Origin: Auxenochlorella pyrenoidosa
Taxonomy: Eukaryota; Chlorophyta; Trebouxiophyceae; Chlorellales; Chlorellaceae
Direction: 5' to 3'
Assembly (NCBI GenBank): GCA_001430745.1
Contig: KQ481946.1
Span: 277,573 to 305,349, forward strand
DNA length: 27,777 bases
A program made the position numbers and the translations under genes. The notes under the pieces are model-generated. The model was not told the DNA's origin, ran no database searches, and saw only the letters and a list, made by a program, of their open reading frames with translations. This document shows, piece after piece, positions 11,701 through 22,303 of this stretch (positions are counted from its first letter, which is position 1; each line of letters begins with the position of its first letter).

Positions 11701-14700
11701 AGCTCCGGCTCAGCCGGTGATGGTGCCGCCAGTGCCCTGGCCTGCGGCGTCTGCTTCACGGCAAGCAGCGAGGGGCACATCACGGCCTGGCAAATGCCGC
11801 CAGCTCCCAGCAGCAGTCGTGGCACAGCCCAGCAGCAGAGCATACAGCAGCAGCAGGGCCAGCAGCAGCCACAAGCGCATGCAGAGGGACGGCAGGGCGC
11901 TGCAGAGCAGCAGCCGGCTCGCTTGGCAGAGGCGCTGCTTCCGTTTGGCTCGCCAGCCACGTGCCTGGCAGCGAGACTGCTGCCGCTGCAGCTCCCTGCC
12001 GGCCGGCGCGCAGCCCTGGTGGCTGCTGGGGACGCGCAGGGCGGCGTGGCAGTCCTGCTGCTGCTGCTTCCAGCCGCACTACTGGAGGGTCAAGGGCCGG
12101 CTCCGCCTGCCGCAGGCCGGCTGCTGGTGCTTGCGGCGGCACGCAGGGTGCACGCGCTCACCCCAGTGCGTACTATTCAGGTGGCACCGCTGCATGCTGG
12201 TGCTGATGCGCGCTCCGATGGCGGCGCCGCCGCCGGCGCTCAGCTGGTGCACCTGCTGGCAGATGCGGAGGTGCTGACAGCTGGCGGGGACAGCATTGTG
12301 CGCACGCTGCGCCTGCCGGCAGCAGCCATCCAGGCCGCGGCCGCCGCGGCGCTGGCGCCTGCAGCAGCAGGGCCTGCTGCAGGTGACATTGCGGCAGGCA
12401 GCAGCAGCACGGCCCTCGCGTCTGCAGAGCCTCACGAGCAGCCGCCCCCGCGCCTGCTGGGCACGAGGCAGCGCCACTGCGAGGCTGTGACGCACATTGA
12501 TGGGCTGGCGCGCCGCCCTGGCAGCCGTGCCGGCAGCGCGGCCGGCAGCGGCGGCGACGTCGGCCCGCTTGTGTTTGGGCACTTCTCGACCCACTTCTCT
12601 GTTTGGGACGACGGCGCCGAAGCAGAGGTGGCGCGGGTGAGTGAGGACGTGCCAGCAGGCGCCCCCACGCCTCCCCAGCAGGCCAGCCGCACCCGATGCA
12701 CCTGCCACTGTTCCACGTACGCTCGGGCTCAGAGTGGGCATCCATTGTGGCGGCAGAGCAGCTTCCGGTCCTGGCTGGGCTTGCGTGCAGGTCCCGTCTG
12801 GAGGGTGGCGGCGGCCGTGCGCCGCTGACGTGGCGGCCGGCGATGACCTGGCGGTGTGCTACGCGCGAGATGGCCGCCTGTGGCTGCACCGGTGCGCCGC
12901 CCAGGTCGTGGCCGCTGCTGCTGGGGCCGCTTTGATTCGGGCACGCAACACATGTACTGTTTGCTCGGAAACCTTCATGAGGAATGCTCGGAAAGCCCAC
13001 GTGTTTGCCGGCCCACGGCCTCTGCCCCCGCAGGCGGCGGCCCGACCGAGGCGCCCCGGCCCGTGTGCTGCTGCCCCCGCTGCACGGCAAGGAGCAGGAG
13101 TGCCTTCGCCTGCTGGAGCTGCCTGGCAGCTGCCCGCAATCCGGACCCGCAGCCCTGTGCTGCACCACCGGAGGCGAAGACAGCCTGCTGCGGCAGCAGC
13201 TTCTGCCGCTGCCTCCAGCCAGCTCCGCAGGCAGCGAATCAACCCCTCCAGGCGCCTTTGCCCACTCTGCCCTGCTGGCAGAGCATGCTCAGGGCACGGC
13301 AGTGAAGGCCCTTGCGTTGCTGCGGCTGCCGGGACAAGGCAGCGGGGCCGCCAGCGATGCTGCTGCGGCAGAGTGGCTGCTGCTGTCTGCGGGAGCGCGG
13401 CAGGTCCTGATGGCCCACCGCCTGCGGCAGGCCCCGGCATCTGCCTGGGAGGGCGCGGGGGTCGACGGCTCACAGTGGCGGCCGCCGCCCCTGCTGCCCC
13501 TGCTGTGTGATGAGCTGGCGGTGAAAGAGCCCCCCGTGCAGCCGCGCCGGCCAAAGCCAGGGGTGAGGCTGGGCAGCGAGCGCATGCAGCCGCAGCTGCC
13601 TTGTGTTCTCTCGCACCACCGGGCCATGTGCTCGCCTGGGGCATGGCATGCACGCCGTGGCAGCGCATGCGGGACGCTGGGCAAGGGGCTGCACCTGCCA
13701 ACCCGTGCTGCTCCGGGCTGTGGCGGACCCATTTCACACTCTCCCGGGTCCCATGCCCCCTCCCCCCCAAACACACATAATCACTTGTTGGCTTCTCCGC
13801 ACTGCCTTCCGCCTGCGCAGGACAAGCTGGAGAGCGACCAGCGCTACCTGTCTATCTCCGCCTTCCTCATGGAGCAGCACCACGGGCTGCAACCGCAGCG
13901 CCAGCAGCAGCAGTTTTGCGAGCAGCTGCCCGCGGGCTCGCCTGCGCAGCCCACGGCCCCACTAGGCAGCGTTGCCCAGGCTGCTCCGGGGGTGCCGCCG
14001 CTGCCGGTGTTTGTGGCGGCGGCGGCCTCCGATGCCAGCCTGGAGCTGCTCTGCGCCGACCTGGGGGGCCCTCGTGGCGAGCTGGGCACGGGCCGCCGCG
14101 CGCAGCTGTGGCGGGTCGCCGCCGCGCTGCGCCACCACGCCTGCCCCGTGCTGTGCACGGCGCACTGCTCGCTCGCGGTGGGCCCCTCCACGGCCCCAGA
14201 GCCGGGGCCCGCAGGCGGTGGGGCAGGCAGCGGCAGCGGCAGCGCCCGCCCAACGCGGCACATCGTGCTGAGCGGCGGGACAGACGGCTCTGTGGCCGTG
14301 TGGGATGTAACAGCGGCGGCGGCGGCGGCCGCCTCAGCTTGCGCAGCGTCAGCGTGCGCAGCATCAGCGGCGGAGGCAGGGTGTGAGGAGCAGCCCCGGG
14401 TGGAGCTGGCGCCCGTGCTGGTGCTCACGTGCCTGCACCAGTCGGGGGTCAACGCCATGGCGGCGGCGCCTGCAGGTGGGCCCCACTTCTCCCGGCTGGG
14501 CAGTTTGCCAGGCCTGCCCCACCGCGGTATGGTTGGGTTGTGGATAGGGGCGGGTGGAAAGCCATCACGCGCATGATGCATTGCATGCTTCACTGGGCTG
14601 CCCGCCATCGCCAGCCAACTGTCGGGTTGATGCCGGACGCGAGCATCGAGGGCGCTTGGCCTGCTTCTTGTTTGCACCCCCGCCCGTGCAGGCAACGGCC

Positions 14701-15025
14701 GCCTGCTGCTGCTGACTGGAGGCGACGACCAAGCGCTCTGCCTGACGCTCCTGCAGCTCAGCCAGGGCCCCAACGGTGGTGGTGACAGTGGGGCGGCGGC
14801 GGCGCCGGCCTGCAGCTGCAGCGTGCTGCTGCGGCTGGGCATCCCCAACGCCCACTCCTCAGCCGTGCGGTCGCTCTGGCTCGAGGCCCCCACAGCCGCG
14901 GCGCCGGCTGCCAGCGCATCATGCTGTGGGGCAGCAGCGGCTCCGGCGGCTCTTGCTGCAGCAGCTTTTTCAGTCGGCCTGGACCAGCAGGTGCGCTGCT
15001 GGCGGCTCAGCCTGCACCGGCACCT

Positions 15026-15063
<38 letters not shown>

Positions 15064-15437
15064 CTGCAATCTTGCCTGCCACTGCCGATGGCGGCGAGCC
15101 AGGCGGCTGGAGCCCCAGCGGTGCAGATGCTGAGTTGGAAAGCCAGCCATGGGTGGGCAGTGCGCGGTACTCCGCCGAAGGCAGCATCAGCGCAAGCGAC
15201 AGCAGCGGCGGCGGCTGCTCTGAGCGCATCCGCCTGCAGGCAGAGGAGGCTGGCTGCGTGTTCACACAGGTGGTGGAGCCCACCTCCCTCGATGTGCTGG
15301 CTGTGCCTGCGGAGCAGCCGCCCGCGCGCGGCGCAGAGGCCGCTACCGCGGCGCCTGGGCGCAGCTCTGAGAGGCGGTACCGAGTCGCAGTGGCTGGGCG
15401 CGGCACAGAGGTGCTGACCTGGAGCGTCATGCTGTGA
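8753..15437 (+). CDS. WDR6/Trm734-like WD40-repeat protein, cofactor of tRNA wobble 2'-O-methylation
   Basis: Eight exons agree in phase: 8753-9714, 9921-10254, 10466-11102, 11264-12636, 12791-12891, 13034-13562, 13821-14475 and 14692-15437 (TGA), giving 1,778 residues. WD units are clear as SASDDRSLRLWDV, SASEDCSCRLWCL, TSGADGSIKAW, SGGTDGSVAVWDV, LLTGGDDQAL and SVGLDQQVRCWRL. Signature strings of the WDR6 family are present: LQGHEGSIHRVRWSPCGRL, HVLWGHTARLWDC, GHRGRGIWHCALLERQ and DQRYLSISAFLM. In yeast and humans this protein (Trm734/Rtt10, WDR6) binds Trm7/FTSJ1 and directs 2'-O-methylation of tRNA position 34; that role is by homology. Human WDR6 has about 1,120 residues, so this copy is swollen, mainly by Gln-, Ala-, Gly- and Ser-rich inserts between blades (for example residues 220-280). 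The ATG follows a GTG in the same frame; no upstream in-frame ATG was seen. Confidence 0.88.
9420..9562 (+). repeat. CAG-rich tract encoding a Gln-rich insert in WDR6-like protein
   Basis: Interrupted CAG/CAGCAG runs give a Gln-rich segment (QRQQQQQQEQGSQHPLQQQQ) between two beta-propeller parts of the WDR6-like protein. The interruptions by GAG, GGC and CAC suggest an old, partly stabilised triplet expansion. Confidence 0.8.
15027..15062 (+). repeat. Pure (CAG)12 tract encoding poly-Gln
   Basis: Twelve uninterrupted CAG codons in frame near the C-terminus of the WDR6-like protein, directly after VRCWRLSLHRHL. Being pure, it is the tract in the gene most likely to vary in length between strains. 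Confidence 0.95.
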
Positions 15438-16154
15438 TGCGCTGTGGCCCCGCGCCCCTGCCGTGTCCAGGGCGCCCCCCTTGCCTGGCGGTACAACAAT
15501 TTTTTACTTCACTGTACTTCCTGTATGTGCATGGAACAGGCATGAAATGGGGCAGAGGCATAGGAACAGGGGGACAAGAGAAAGCGAATCAGGAGCAATC
15601 GGTTCGTTCCAGCAATCAGCGGGGCAAGGGGTTCAGCTGGCCCGGGCTCAATGTCCGGGCTCCTCGAGCATCAAGCGGGGCAAGAAAGAGGGAGCTGCAA
15701 AAACACTGGGGCTAACACTGGACCTGTGGGGAAGAAGGGTTGGCGGGGTGGGCAAAAGCGGAGGCAAGCGCATGCGGGGCATGGCCCGTGTGCAGGGCCA
15801 GCAGCAATGCGTGCGCAGCTGCCAGCGAGGTACGTGGTGGTAGTGGTGGTGAGTGAAGGGGGCCCCGGGGGAGGGCGGGAACAGTACGGCAGGTGGTGCA
15901 TGAGCTGTATGAAGGGTGGTGGGTCACGAGGGCGGTCGCATGCCCGTGTGTGATGGTGGCTGAGCGTTTGACGGCATGAGCAGGGGCAGGGGATCGTTCG
16001 TAGGCTCGGGTACAAGGTGGCACAGGGTTGGTGGTCGGGGAGGGAGGGAGGAGCGGCGGCAGGGTGCTGGGGTTCAAGAAATGAAACAGCAGCAAGGCTC
16101 GGCAAGCAGTGCTCAGGGGGCGGGGCGGGGGGGGGCGGGGGGGGGCGGGGGGGG
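15438..16154. other. 3' flank of WDR6-like gene up to assembly gap
   Basis: The bases just after the stop (acaacaattttttacttcac) are AT-rich, as expected for a 3' UTR. No canonical TGTAA poly(A) signal was seen. The last 40 bases before the gap are almost pure G broken by single C residues. Confidence 0.5.
16120..16154 (+). repeat. Poly-G tract with single C interruptions at gap edge
   Basis: Runs of five to nine G separated by single C reach the first N. Such sequence can form G-quadruplexes and commonly stops sequencing, which explains the gap. Confidence 0.9.
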
Positions 16155-17088
16155 NNNNNNNNNNNNNNNNNNNNNNNNNNNNNNNNNNNNNNNNNNNNNN
16201 NNNNNNNNNNNNNNNNNNNNNNNNNNNNNNNNNNNNNNNNNNNNNNNNNNNNNNNNNNNNNNNNNNNNNNNNNNNNNNNNNNNNNNNNNNNNNNNNNNNN
16301 NNNNNNNNNNNNNNNNNNNNNNNNNNNNNNNNNNNNNNNNNNNNNNNNNNNNNNNNNNNNNNNNNNNNNNNNNNNNNNNNNNNNNNNNNNNNNNNNNNNN
16401 NNNNNNNNNNNNNNNNNNNNNNNNNNNNNNNNNNNNNNNNNNNNNNNNNNNNNNNNNNNNNNNNNNNNNNNNNNNNNNNNNNNNNNNNNNNNNNNNNNNN
16501 NNNNNNNNNNNNNNNNNNNNNNNNNNNNNNNNNNNNNNNNNNNNNNNNNNNNNNNNNNNNNNNNNNNNNNNNNNNNNNNNNNNNNNNNNNNNNNNNNNNN
16601 NNNNNNNNNNNNNNNNNNNNNNNNNNNNNNNNNNNNNNNNNNNNNNNNNNNNNNNNNNNNNNNNNNNNNNNNNNNNNNNNNNNNNNNNNNNNNNNNNNNN
16701 NNNNNNNNNNNNNNNNNNNNNNNNNNNNNNNNNNNNNNNNNNNNNNNNNNNNNNNNNNNNNNNNNNNNNNNNNNNNNNNNNNNNNNNNNNNNNNNNNNNN
16801 NNNNNNNNNNNNNNNNNNNNNNNNNNNNNNNNNNNNNNNNNNNNNNNNNNNNNNNNNNNNNNNNNNNNNNNNNNNNNNNNNNNNNNNNNNNNNNNNNNNN
16901 NNNNNNNNNNNNNNNNNNNNNNNNNNNNNNNNNNNNNNNNNNNNNNNNNNNNNNNNNNNNNNNNNNNNNNNNNNNNNNNNNNNNNNNNNNNNNNNNNNNN
17001 NNNNNNNNNNNNNNNNNNNNNNNNNNNNNNNNNNNNNNNNNNNNNNNNNNNNNNNNNNNNNNNNNNNNNNNNNNNNNNNNNNNNNNNN
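16155..17088. other. Assembly gap (934 N)
   Basis: All bases are N. The gap lies between two convergent genes (WDR6-like stop at 15437, hydrolase stop at 17120), so it probably covers 3' UTR and spacer rather than coding exons. Confidence 0.99.
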
Positions 17089-17119
17089 CCCCTGTTGCCT
17101 TCAGCTCAGTCTTCAAGCA

Positions 17120-20100
17120 TTAGGAGACTGGCTCCGTGGGCGGCAGCGCGGGCGCCGCAGCGGGAGGGGAGATCCAGGGGGTGACGGGCGGGTCGCCGCA
17201 GGTGGCGGGCAGCTCGCTGGGCTGCAGCCGGGCTGCAGAGAGGCGGGAGGGCTGACGGATGATGTACCTCTGCGGGCCAGGGGAGGGCAGAACAGACGCG
17301 CATGCCTCAGGAGCAGGGTGCATACCGGTGGGTCGTTGATGGCAACGCTCCAGGGCCTCGGCAGCCGCGTTTGCAGGCCTCCACGCGGCACGTGCGAGCC
17401 CCTTGGCACCGGCACCGATTCATGCCACCCCATTGCCAGCCGCCCACCTCGCCCATGGCCTTGAGGTTGCCGGAGAAGCCCCCCTCCATCCACTTCTGGA
17501 TGGCGGTGAAGTACTCGCCATCGATCTCGTGGTCGGCATACGCCAGGTTGAGCAGCTCTGCAAGGGGTTGGTGTGGTGTGGTGTGAGTGGTGGCGGTGGG
17601 GTGCGTGTGTATGTGTGTGTGTGTGTTGGAGGAGGGGGGCCGTGCCCGGCAGCTGCGCCTGAGCTGCGCGTGCCAGCTGTGCCTTGGCCAGCTGAAGCTC
17701 TTGCTCTGAGCGGGAGTCCCCTCGCTACCCTGCCCTTGCTGCGCCCATCCCGGCTGTCAGCAGGGAGCGCACCATAGACGTCTGAGGAGTCAGCTGTGAG
17801 GGAGTTGGAGGGGTCGGTGCCGTCCAGCTGGGGGACCTGCTGGATGAGCTGGGCCTGCAAGGCAAGAGGGGGGCAGGGGCGGGACATGCCGGCTGGTGGG
17901 TCAAAGCGCAGGCAAGAGGAGACAGGTTTAGACGATGCAGGTGGGGCCCCGGCTGGGGCGGCGGCGCTGCAGGGCGCAGCGCAGCGGGCGCCCAGCCGGG
18001 CCGCGCATGGGAGCTTGCACAGCGATCAAGGGCGGGCGGGCGGGTGGCTCACCCTCCAGTTCAGGTTCTGGAAGCCGTGGCGGGGGTCATCGGTCACGTA
18101 GCCCAGAGGGCCGATGACGCCAATCTACGCTTGCAGGGGCGGGGGGTAGAGGGGGGTTGTGGGGGCGAGCGGGGCCGGGGGCAAGGTGGGGCCGGGCGGG
18201 GCCGCGCAGCGGACAGGGAGATGCGCTACGAGCGGGTGGGCGGTGCGCAGCCCCTGCAGGGCACCCGCGTTGGCCCTTACTGCTGCAGCGCCCAGGGCAG
18301 CCAGGGCAGCCATGCTGGCATGCGCAGCGCTGCAGGCGAGGCGGCAGTGCAGGCCAGCCGCCGGCACTTGAGAGGCGGGCAGGCACGAGGCGGGCAGGCG
18401 GGCTCACATCCACCAGCGAAGACACGATGTTGGCCGACATTTCCGGGTCGATGTCGGCCGAGAAGTCGGAGAAGAAGGTGGGCCAGTACACGACGCGCGG
18501 CTTCACCTGCGGCGCGGCGCAGGGGGTGGCAGGTGGGCATGGGCGACGGCAACGCGTGCGAGGGGATAGACCGGGCGGGTGTGCCGCCGCCGGTTGGCGC
18601 AGGGTGTAATGTTCACTGTCAGAAGCAATGCAGGGCGGGGCAGCCACCCTGTGCTCGAGCAGGCCCCAGTTGAAGGGCCACCCTGCAACCCCCCTCAACC
18701 GCCCTTCCCCGGGGGAGCTGGCCACCTGCCCTGCGCATGCCCAGCCTCACCACGATGGTCTGGGAGGGCACGCCGGCGTCAGTCAGGGCCTGCTGCGTGT
18801 CGGCGATGCGCTGCACCATGCCCTGGTCGCGCACCATGGCGATGAAGGCCACCGGCGGCCAGGAGCCCCACTGCACGGCGGGGGGGGGGGGGGGGNGGGG
18901 GGGGGCTGCCGCATGCCTGATCAGTTGCTTCGGGCCATTCAGGCGGCGCGGGCAGCATCTTGCAGCAGCGTCCGGAGGGAAGCCGGAGTGTGGGGCAGGA
19001 GGGCCTAACACTGCGCTGCCCGGTGGCAGAGGCACAGCACGGCGCGTTCCCCTTGCGCGCCCCACCACTGAGAGGGGCCCGATGCAGGCCAGCGGCAAAG
19101 CGGGCGGCTGGCTGGCTGGTTCCCTGCAACGGCGGCGGCGGCGGCGTGCTCACATCGAACTGGCCCTCCCCCTCGTTGGAGAAGTCCAGGCCCAGCACGA
19201 TGGAGGTGATGCCCGCCACCTCGCCCGGCATCTCGTTCACCAGCTTGATGGCAAAGCCGCCGCCCGAGGACACGCCGCCAAAGTAGAGCGGCTTGTCCTG
19301 CGGGTGTGGGTGGGGAGGGGGGGGGGGGGGGGGGCGAAAGCAGGAGTGGAGGCGCCGGGCACGTGACAGGGGTACGTGGTGCGGGACATGGGGGGCGGCC
19401 CAGGGGCCAGGACCAAGAGCGGTCCGCCAGGGACGGGCCTGCAGCCAGGCAAGGAGCCGCAAGCCCGGCGGCCTGGCCTGCAGGCTCTGGCCAGTGAGGG
19501 CCGACAGCTGGGAGCCTGCTTGCGGCACGCATACAGCAGGCCCTGAGTGCCAGGCCAGGCAAGTCTGCAAGCTGCACCGTCAGCTGCTGGGTGGCAGGCG
19601 AGAGCACCGCGCGGGGGGCGCCCCGTCGCACTCACGTCGAGCCCCAGCTGCGAGCGCAGGGAGCGGATGGCCGCCGCCGCGCTGTCCTTGTCCACGCTGT
19701 AGCTGCAGGCAGGGCAGGGCAGGGGTGCCAGATGGCGCTGAGGGCGTCGCCCCGGGCTGCGCACGTGCCAAGGCGGTCACCGGAAAAGCGGCAGAGCGAC
19801 AAGACAGTCGCCCTGGCCGGCGGGGTTCCTGGGCAGCCGGGGCGGCTTGCCTGAAGCAGCGCGCCGTCTCGTCGCTGCCCTGTACCGGCCGGCGGTCGAT
19901 CGAGTTGATGGTCATGAAGGCGTAGCCCAGGGACAGCGCCTGCTTCGCGATGGCCACCTCGCCGGGCAGGCCTGCACCCAGGAGGGCGCGCAGGCAGGGA
20001 GCGTAAGACGGCGGGCACGCCGCGCGTGCAGAAGCAGCGGGCGGGCTTGTGGCAGGCATACTGCCCTGAGTGGGGAGGCATGGGCGCTGTGCGCTATGAG

Positions 20101-21174
20101 TCCATGCCGCGCATGCATTCTCCTGAGCCTGCGGGTCGGCCACGCGGCAGCCTGCGCACGACCAGGCAGGTGGGAGGGCAGGGCAGCTGCCCGGCAGCGC
20201 GCACCTCGGCACTCCTCGCAGCCGGGCTGTGGAGGCCAGTGGTCATACCCGTTGTGGGCGCAGCCTGCAGGCCAGAGGCGCACAGAGCAGGATGCCTCTT
20301 GAGTGGGCAGTGGTCGGCGGCAATGCACGACAAAGCGTGCCAGCAGGAGTGCGAGCGGAGGGCACGAGCCTGGGCTTGGTGCCTGGCTGCGCTTGCCAGC
20401 GGTCCGAGCCCCTGCATTGGTTGTGCGCGTCTCATGCACTGCGGGCAGAGGCAGGCCGGGGCGCACCATGGAAGAACACATACATGCCCACCGCAGCCTG
20501 GGGCACCTGCAGAGGGCAGCAGGGGCAAGGGATGGTGCTGGCCCTGCGCCTGGCCACGCCCCAGCGATCCCGGCAAACCACGACGGACCAATGCAAGCGG
20601 TGCGGCGCCGCACACCCGGGCACGGGGCTGCGGGGGGGCACTCCGGGCATGGCAGGCGGCTGGGAAGCCTGGGTGCCCAGGTGTCTCCTGCTATCGGTCC
20701 TCGCGATGCTGCAGCCAGCGGGGGATCGGTCCCACATCGTGATATCGACGGCGCTGAGCCAGGCAGCCGGCAGCGCACCTCGTAATACACGTCCCGCCCC
20801 TCAATGTTGGCCTTGGTGACGGTCAGCACCGGCTGGTTGTCGGCGTTGCGGTTTGGGGGGTAGTCCAGTTGGATCGGGGCGGGAGGGGGCCCCGCATCTG
20901 GCGACGGCGACGGTGATGCGTCGGGAGAAGGGGAAGGTGACTCCTCAAAAGAGGGCGAGGGCGAGGGCGACTCGTCTGGGGATGGAGATGGAGAGGGCGA
21001 CTCCTCTGGAGAAGGAGAGGGCGAGGGCGACTCCTCGGGAGAGGGGGAGGGCGACTCGCGCTGCGCAGCTGCCGTGGGCAGGCGAGCCGCCGCCGCGATG
21101 AGCAGCAGCGACGCAAGGACGAGGCTGATGGCGGGAGCCTGGCGGCGGCGGCACCCCTGCTGCAGCGGCGCCAT
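17120..21174 (-). CDS. Secreted alpha/beta-hydrolase with Ser-Pro-rich N-terminal linker
   Basis: Twelve exons agree in phase: 21174-20779, 20506-20467, 20264-20205, 19971-19851, 19702-19636, 19297-19154, 18870-18751, 18506-18408, 18124-18053, 17854-17773, 17557-17448 and 17269-17120 (TAA), giving 486 residues. Residues 1-38 form a signal peptide (hydrophobic core ISLVLASLLLIAAAA). Residues 40-92 carry 20 Ser-Pro pairs spaced by EE, DE or DA. The catalytic part has an oxyanion-type HGC (145-147) followed by HNGYDHWPPQPGCEECRGLP, and the nucleophile elbow GVSSG with Ser238; His410 in AYADHEIDGE is a candidate triad base. The HGC..FW..C..C.GLPEE..GASSGG layout is that of a plant/algal alpha/beta-hydrolase family of unknown substrate. 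Intron 4 (19850-19703) is GC-AG with a GCAAGC donor. One undetermined base lies in a G-run inside intron 6. Enzyme class is firm, substrate unknown; exon 2 (40 bases) rests on phase and motif completion. Confidence 0.85.
17600..17628 (+). repeat. GT dinucleotide repeat in hydrolase intron 10
   Basis: An interrupted (GT)n microsatellite lies between exons 10 and 11 of the hydrolase gene. It reads as (CA)n in the transcribed strand, close to the 3' side of the intron. Confidence 0.85.
18884..18906 (+). repeat. Poly-G run with one N in hydrolase intron 6
   Basis: An almost pure G-run with a single undetermined base. On the coding (minus) strand it is a poly-C tract close upstream of the exon 7 acceptor, so it acts as an extreme polypyrimidine tract. 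Confidence 0.9.
19315..19334 (+). repeat. Poly-G run in hydrolase intron 5
   Basis: A G-run just upstream (on the minus strand) of the exon 6 acceptor, again giving a poly-C polypyrimidine tract in the transcript. The same arrangement precedes exon 7. Confidence 0.8.
20897..21054 (-). repeat. Degenerate repeat encoding (Ser-Pro)n linker
   Basis: Minus-strand TCG/TCC/TCA-CCC/CCT pairs encode six blocks of three to four Ser-Pro dipeptides separated by acidic pairs. Such SP blocks are typical of hydroxyproline-rich glycoproteins of volvocine and chlorellan cell walls, where the prolines are hydroxylated and glycosylated. One block ends SF instead of SP. Confidence 0.9.
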
Positions 21175-22303
21175 GAATGCCCCGCTGACGCTTCCGCCGG
21201 CTCTTGCAGTCAGTGTGTGCGGTGATGGACCTGCAGGCACCGGGTAGGGCCTGTGTTCGCAGCCTTCAGCGCCCCATGGAGCTCGCCAACAATGGCCTCC
21301 TGGCGTGCTGCGATCAATCAAAAATAGAAATGTACAGCGTCCAATTGCCCAATTAGCGTTGCACAGCGGTGCAAACTGAGGCGGCGCACCTGAACGCGCT
21401 TGTCACACACTCTTCCTCTGCTCACTGCCAGCCAGGCCCACAGAAGATGATCTGAGCCCCTAGAAGGGTTGGCAATTGAACGACTGGCGAATGGCACGCT
21501 AGACACCCTCCGATCAGTAGTCTCACTGCTGCGCTGCGGCTTGCCATGTGGCCCCGGGGGGAAGAGCCCAGTACAGAAGCTGGCTATTCTGTCATGATCT
21601 CCAGCTGCAGCCGTGGAAGCTTGTTGGCCATTTGTTGTAATACAGGCAGCAAACGGCGCGGCGCAAGCCTTGTCTCTGGCAACAGCCCTGGTCCTGCTCA
21701 GCTCGCTACGCTCCCCTAAAAGGTGCCGCTTGTGTGCCTTGCAGGTACGCGCACTGGTACGCTGTGAAGCCTGCCCATCTCGGATGGTCCCTCTCATGCT
21801 GTTATGCTGCCAATCGTGCACTGGTTCATGACAATGTGGCAACTCGGCACATCGCTACCTCGAGGTGCCGGTGGCTGGAGCACTGTGTTGTGCAGCTGTA
21901 CCAGCTGGCGTGCAGCTTGACGTGCTGACCTGAAGAACATGGCACCCGTGATCCCAGCTGTTACAAGCTGTTCCGAGTAATATTGCAGACTTGCACAGGC
22001 TGTGCAACTGTGGGGTCAGGCCAAGCATGCAGCGCGCAGGGCAAAGTGCGGGGACGTAAGAGAGCTGATGTCAATTTCTACAGGGTAGAGTCGACCGGTT
22101 CTGTGTGGTGGATGCTTTGATTATGTACGGACTAGTCTGGTATACTAGTCTGATATGGAGGGTGCAGGCGTTGTTTTGCACACGCATTCCACTTGGTACG
22201 GTGCGGCGCATCTGAAGCGCCTGCTGCGGTGCACGGCGCCAGCAGCCTTACGCCCGTTCGTTCCGAAACACTCAACTGCCGGCTGCTGTCGGATCGGTGT
22301 GAT
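21175..22303. promoter_or_regulatory. Divergent intergenic region between hydrolase and prolyl 4-hydroxylase
   Basis: The two ATG codons face away from each other across 1,129 bases, so both promoters lie here. GC is clearly lower than in the flanking genes. It contains a tandem 13-bp repeat at 22131-22156. Open frames on either strand lack domains or codon bias and were left out. No TATA box or RNA gene was recognised. Confidence 0.6.
22131..22156 (+). repeat. Tandem 13-bp repeat upstream of prolyl 4-hydroxylase
   Basis: ACTAGTCTGGTAT at 22131-22143 is followed directly by ACTAGTCTGATAT at 22144-22156, differing by one base. Each unit starts with the palindrome ACTAGT. It lies about 150 bases upstream of the ATG and may be a promoter element. 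Confidence 0.85.

Noticed and set aside
11064..11960. Long minus-strand open frame (298 codons) opposite WDR6 exons 3-4
   Set aside because: Same antisense artefact; it runs across a supported plus-strand intron and has no domain.
13844..15499. Long (551-codon) minus-strand open frame opposite WDR6 exons 7-8
   Set aside because: It is the antisense shadow of strongly GC-biased coding exons; translation is Ser/Cys/Ala/Arg-rich with no domain, while the plus frame shows WD motifs.
15671..17184. Long open frames running through the N gap
   Set aside because: They are open only because Ns contain no stops; nothing coding is visible on either side.
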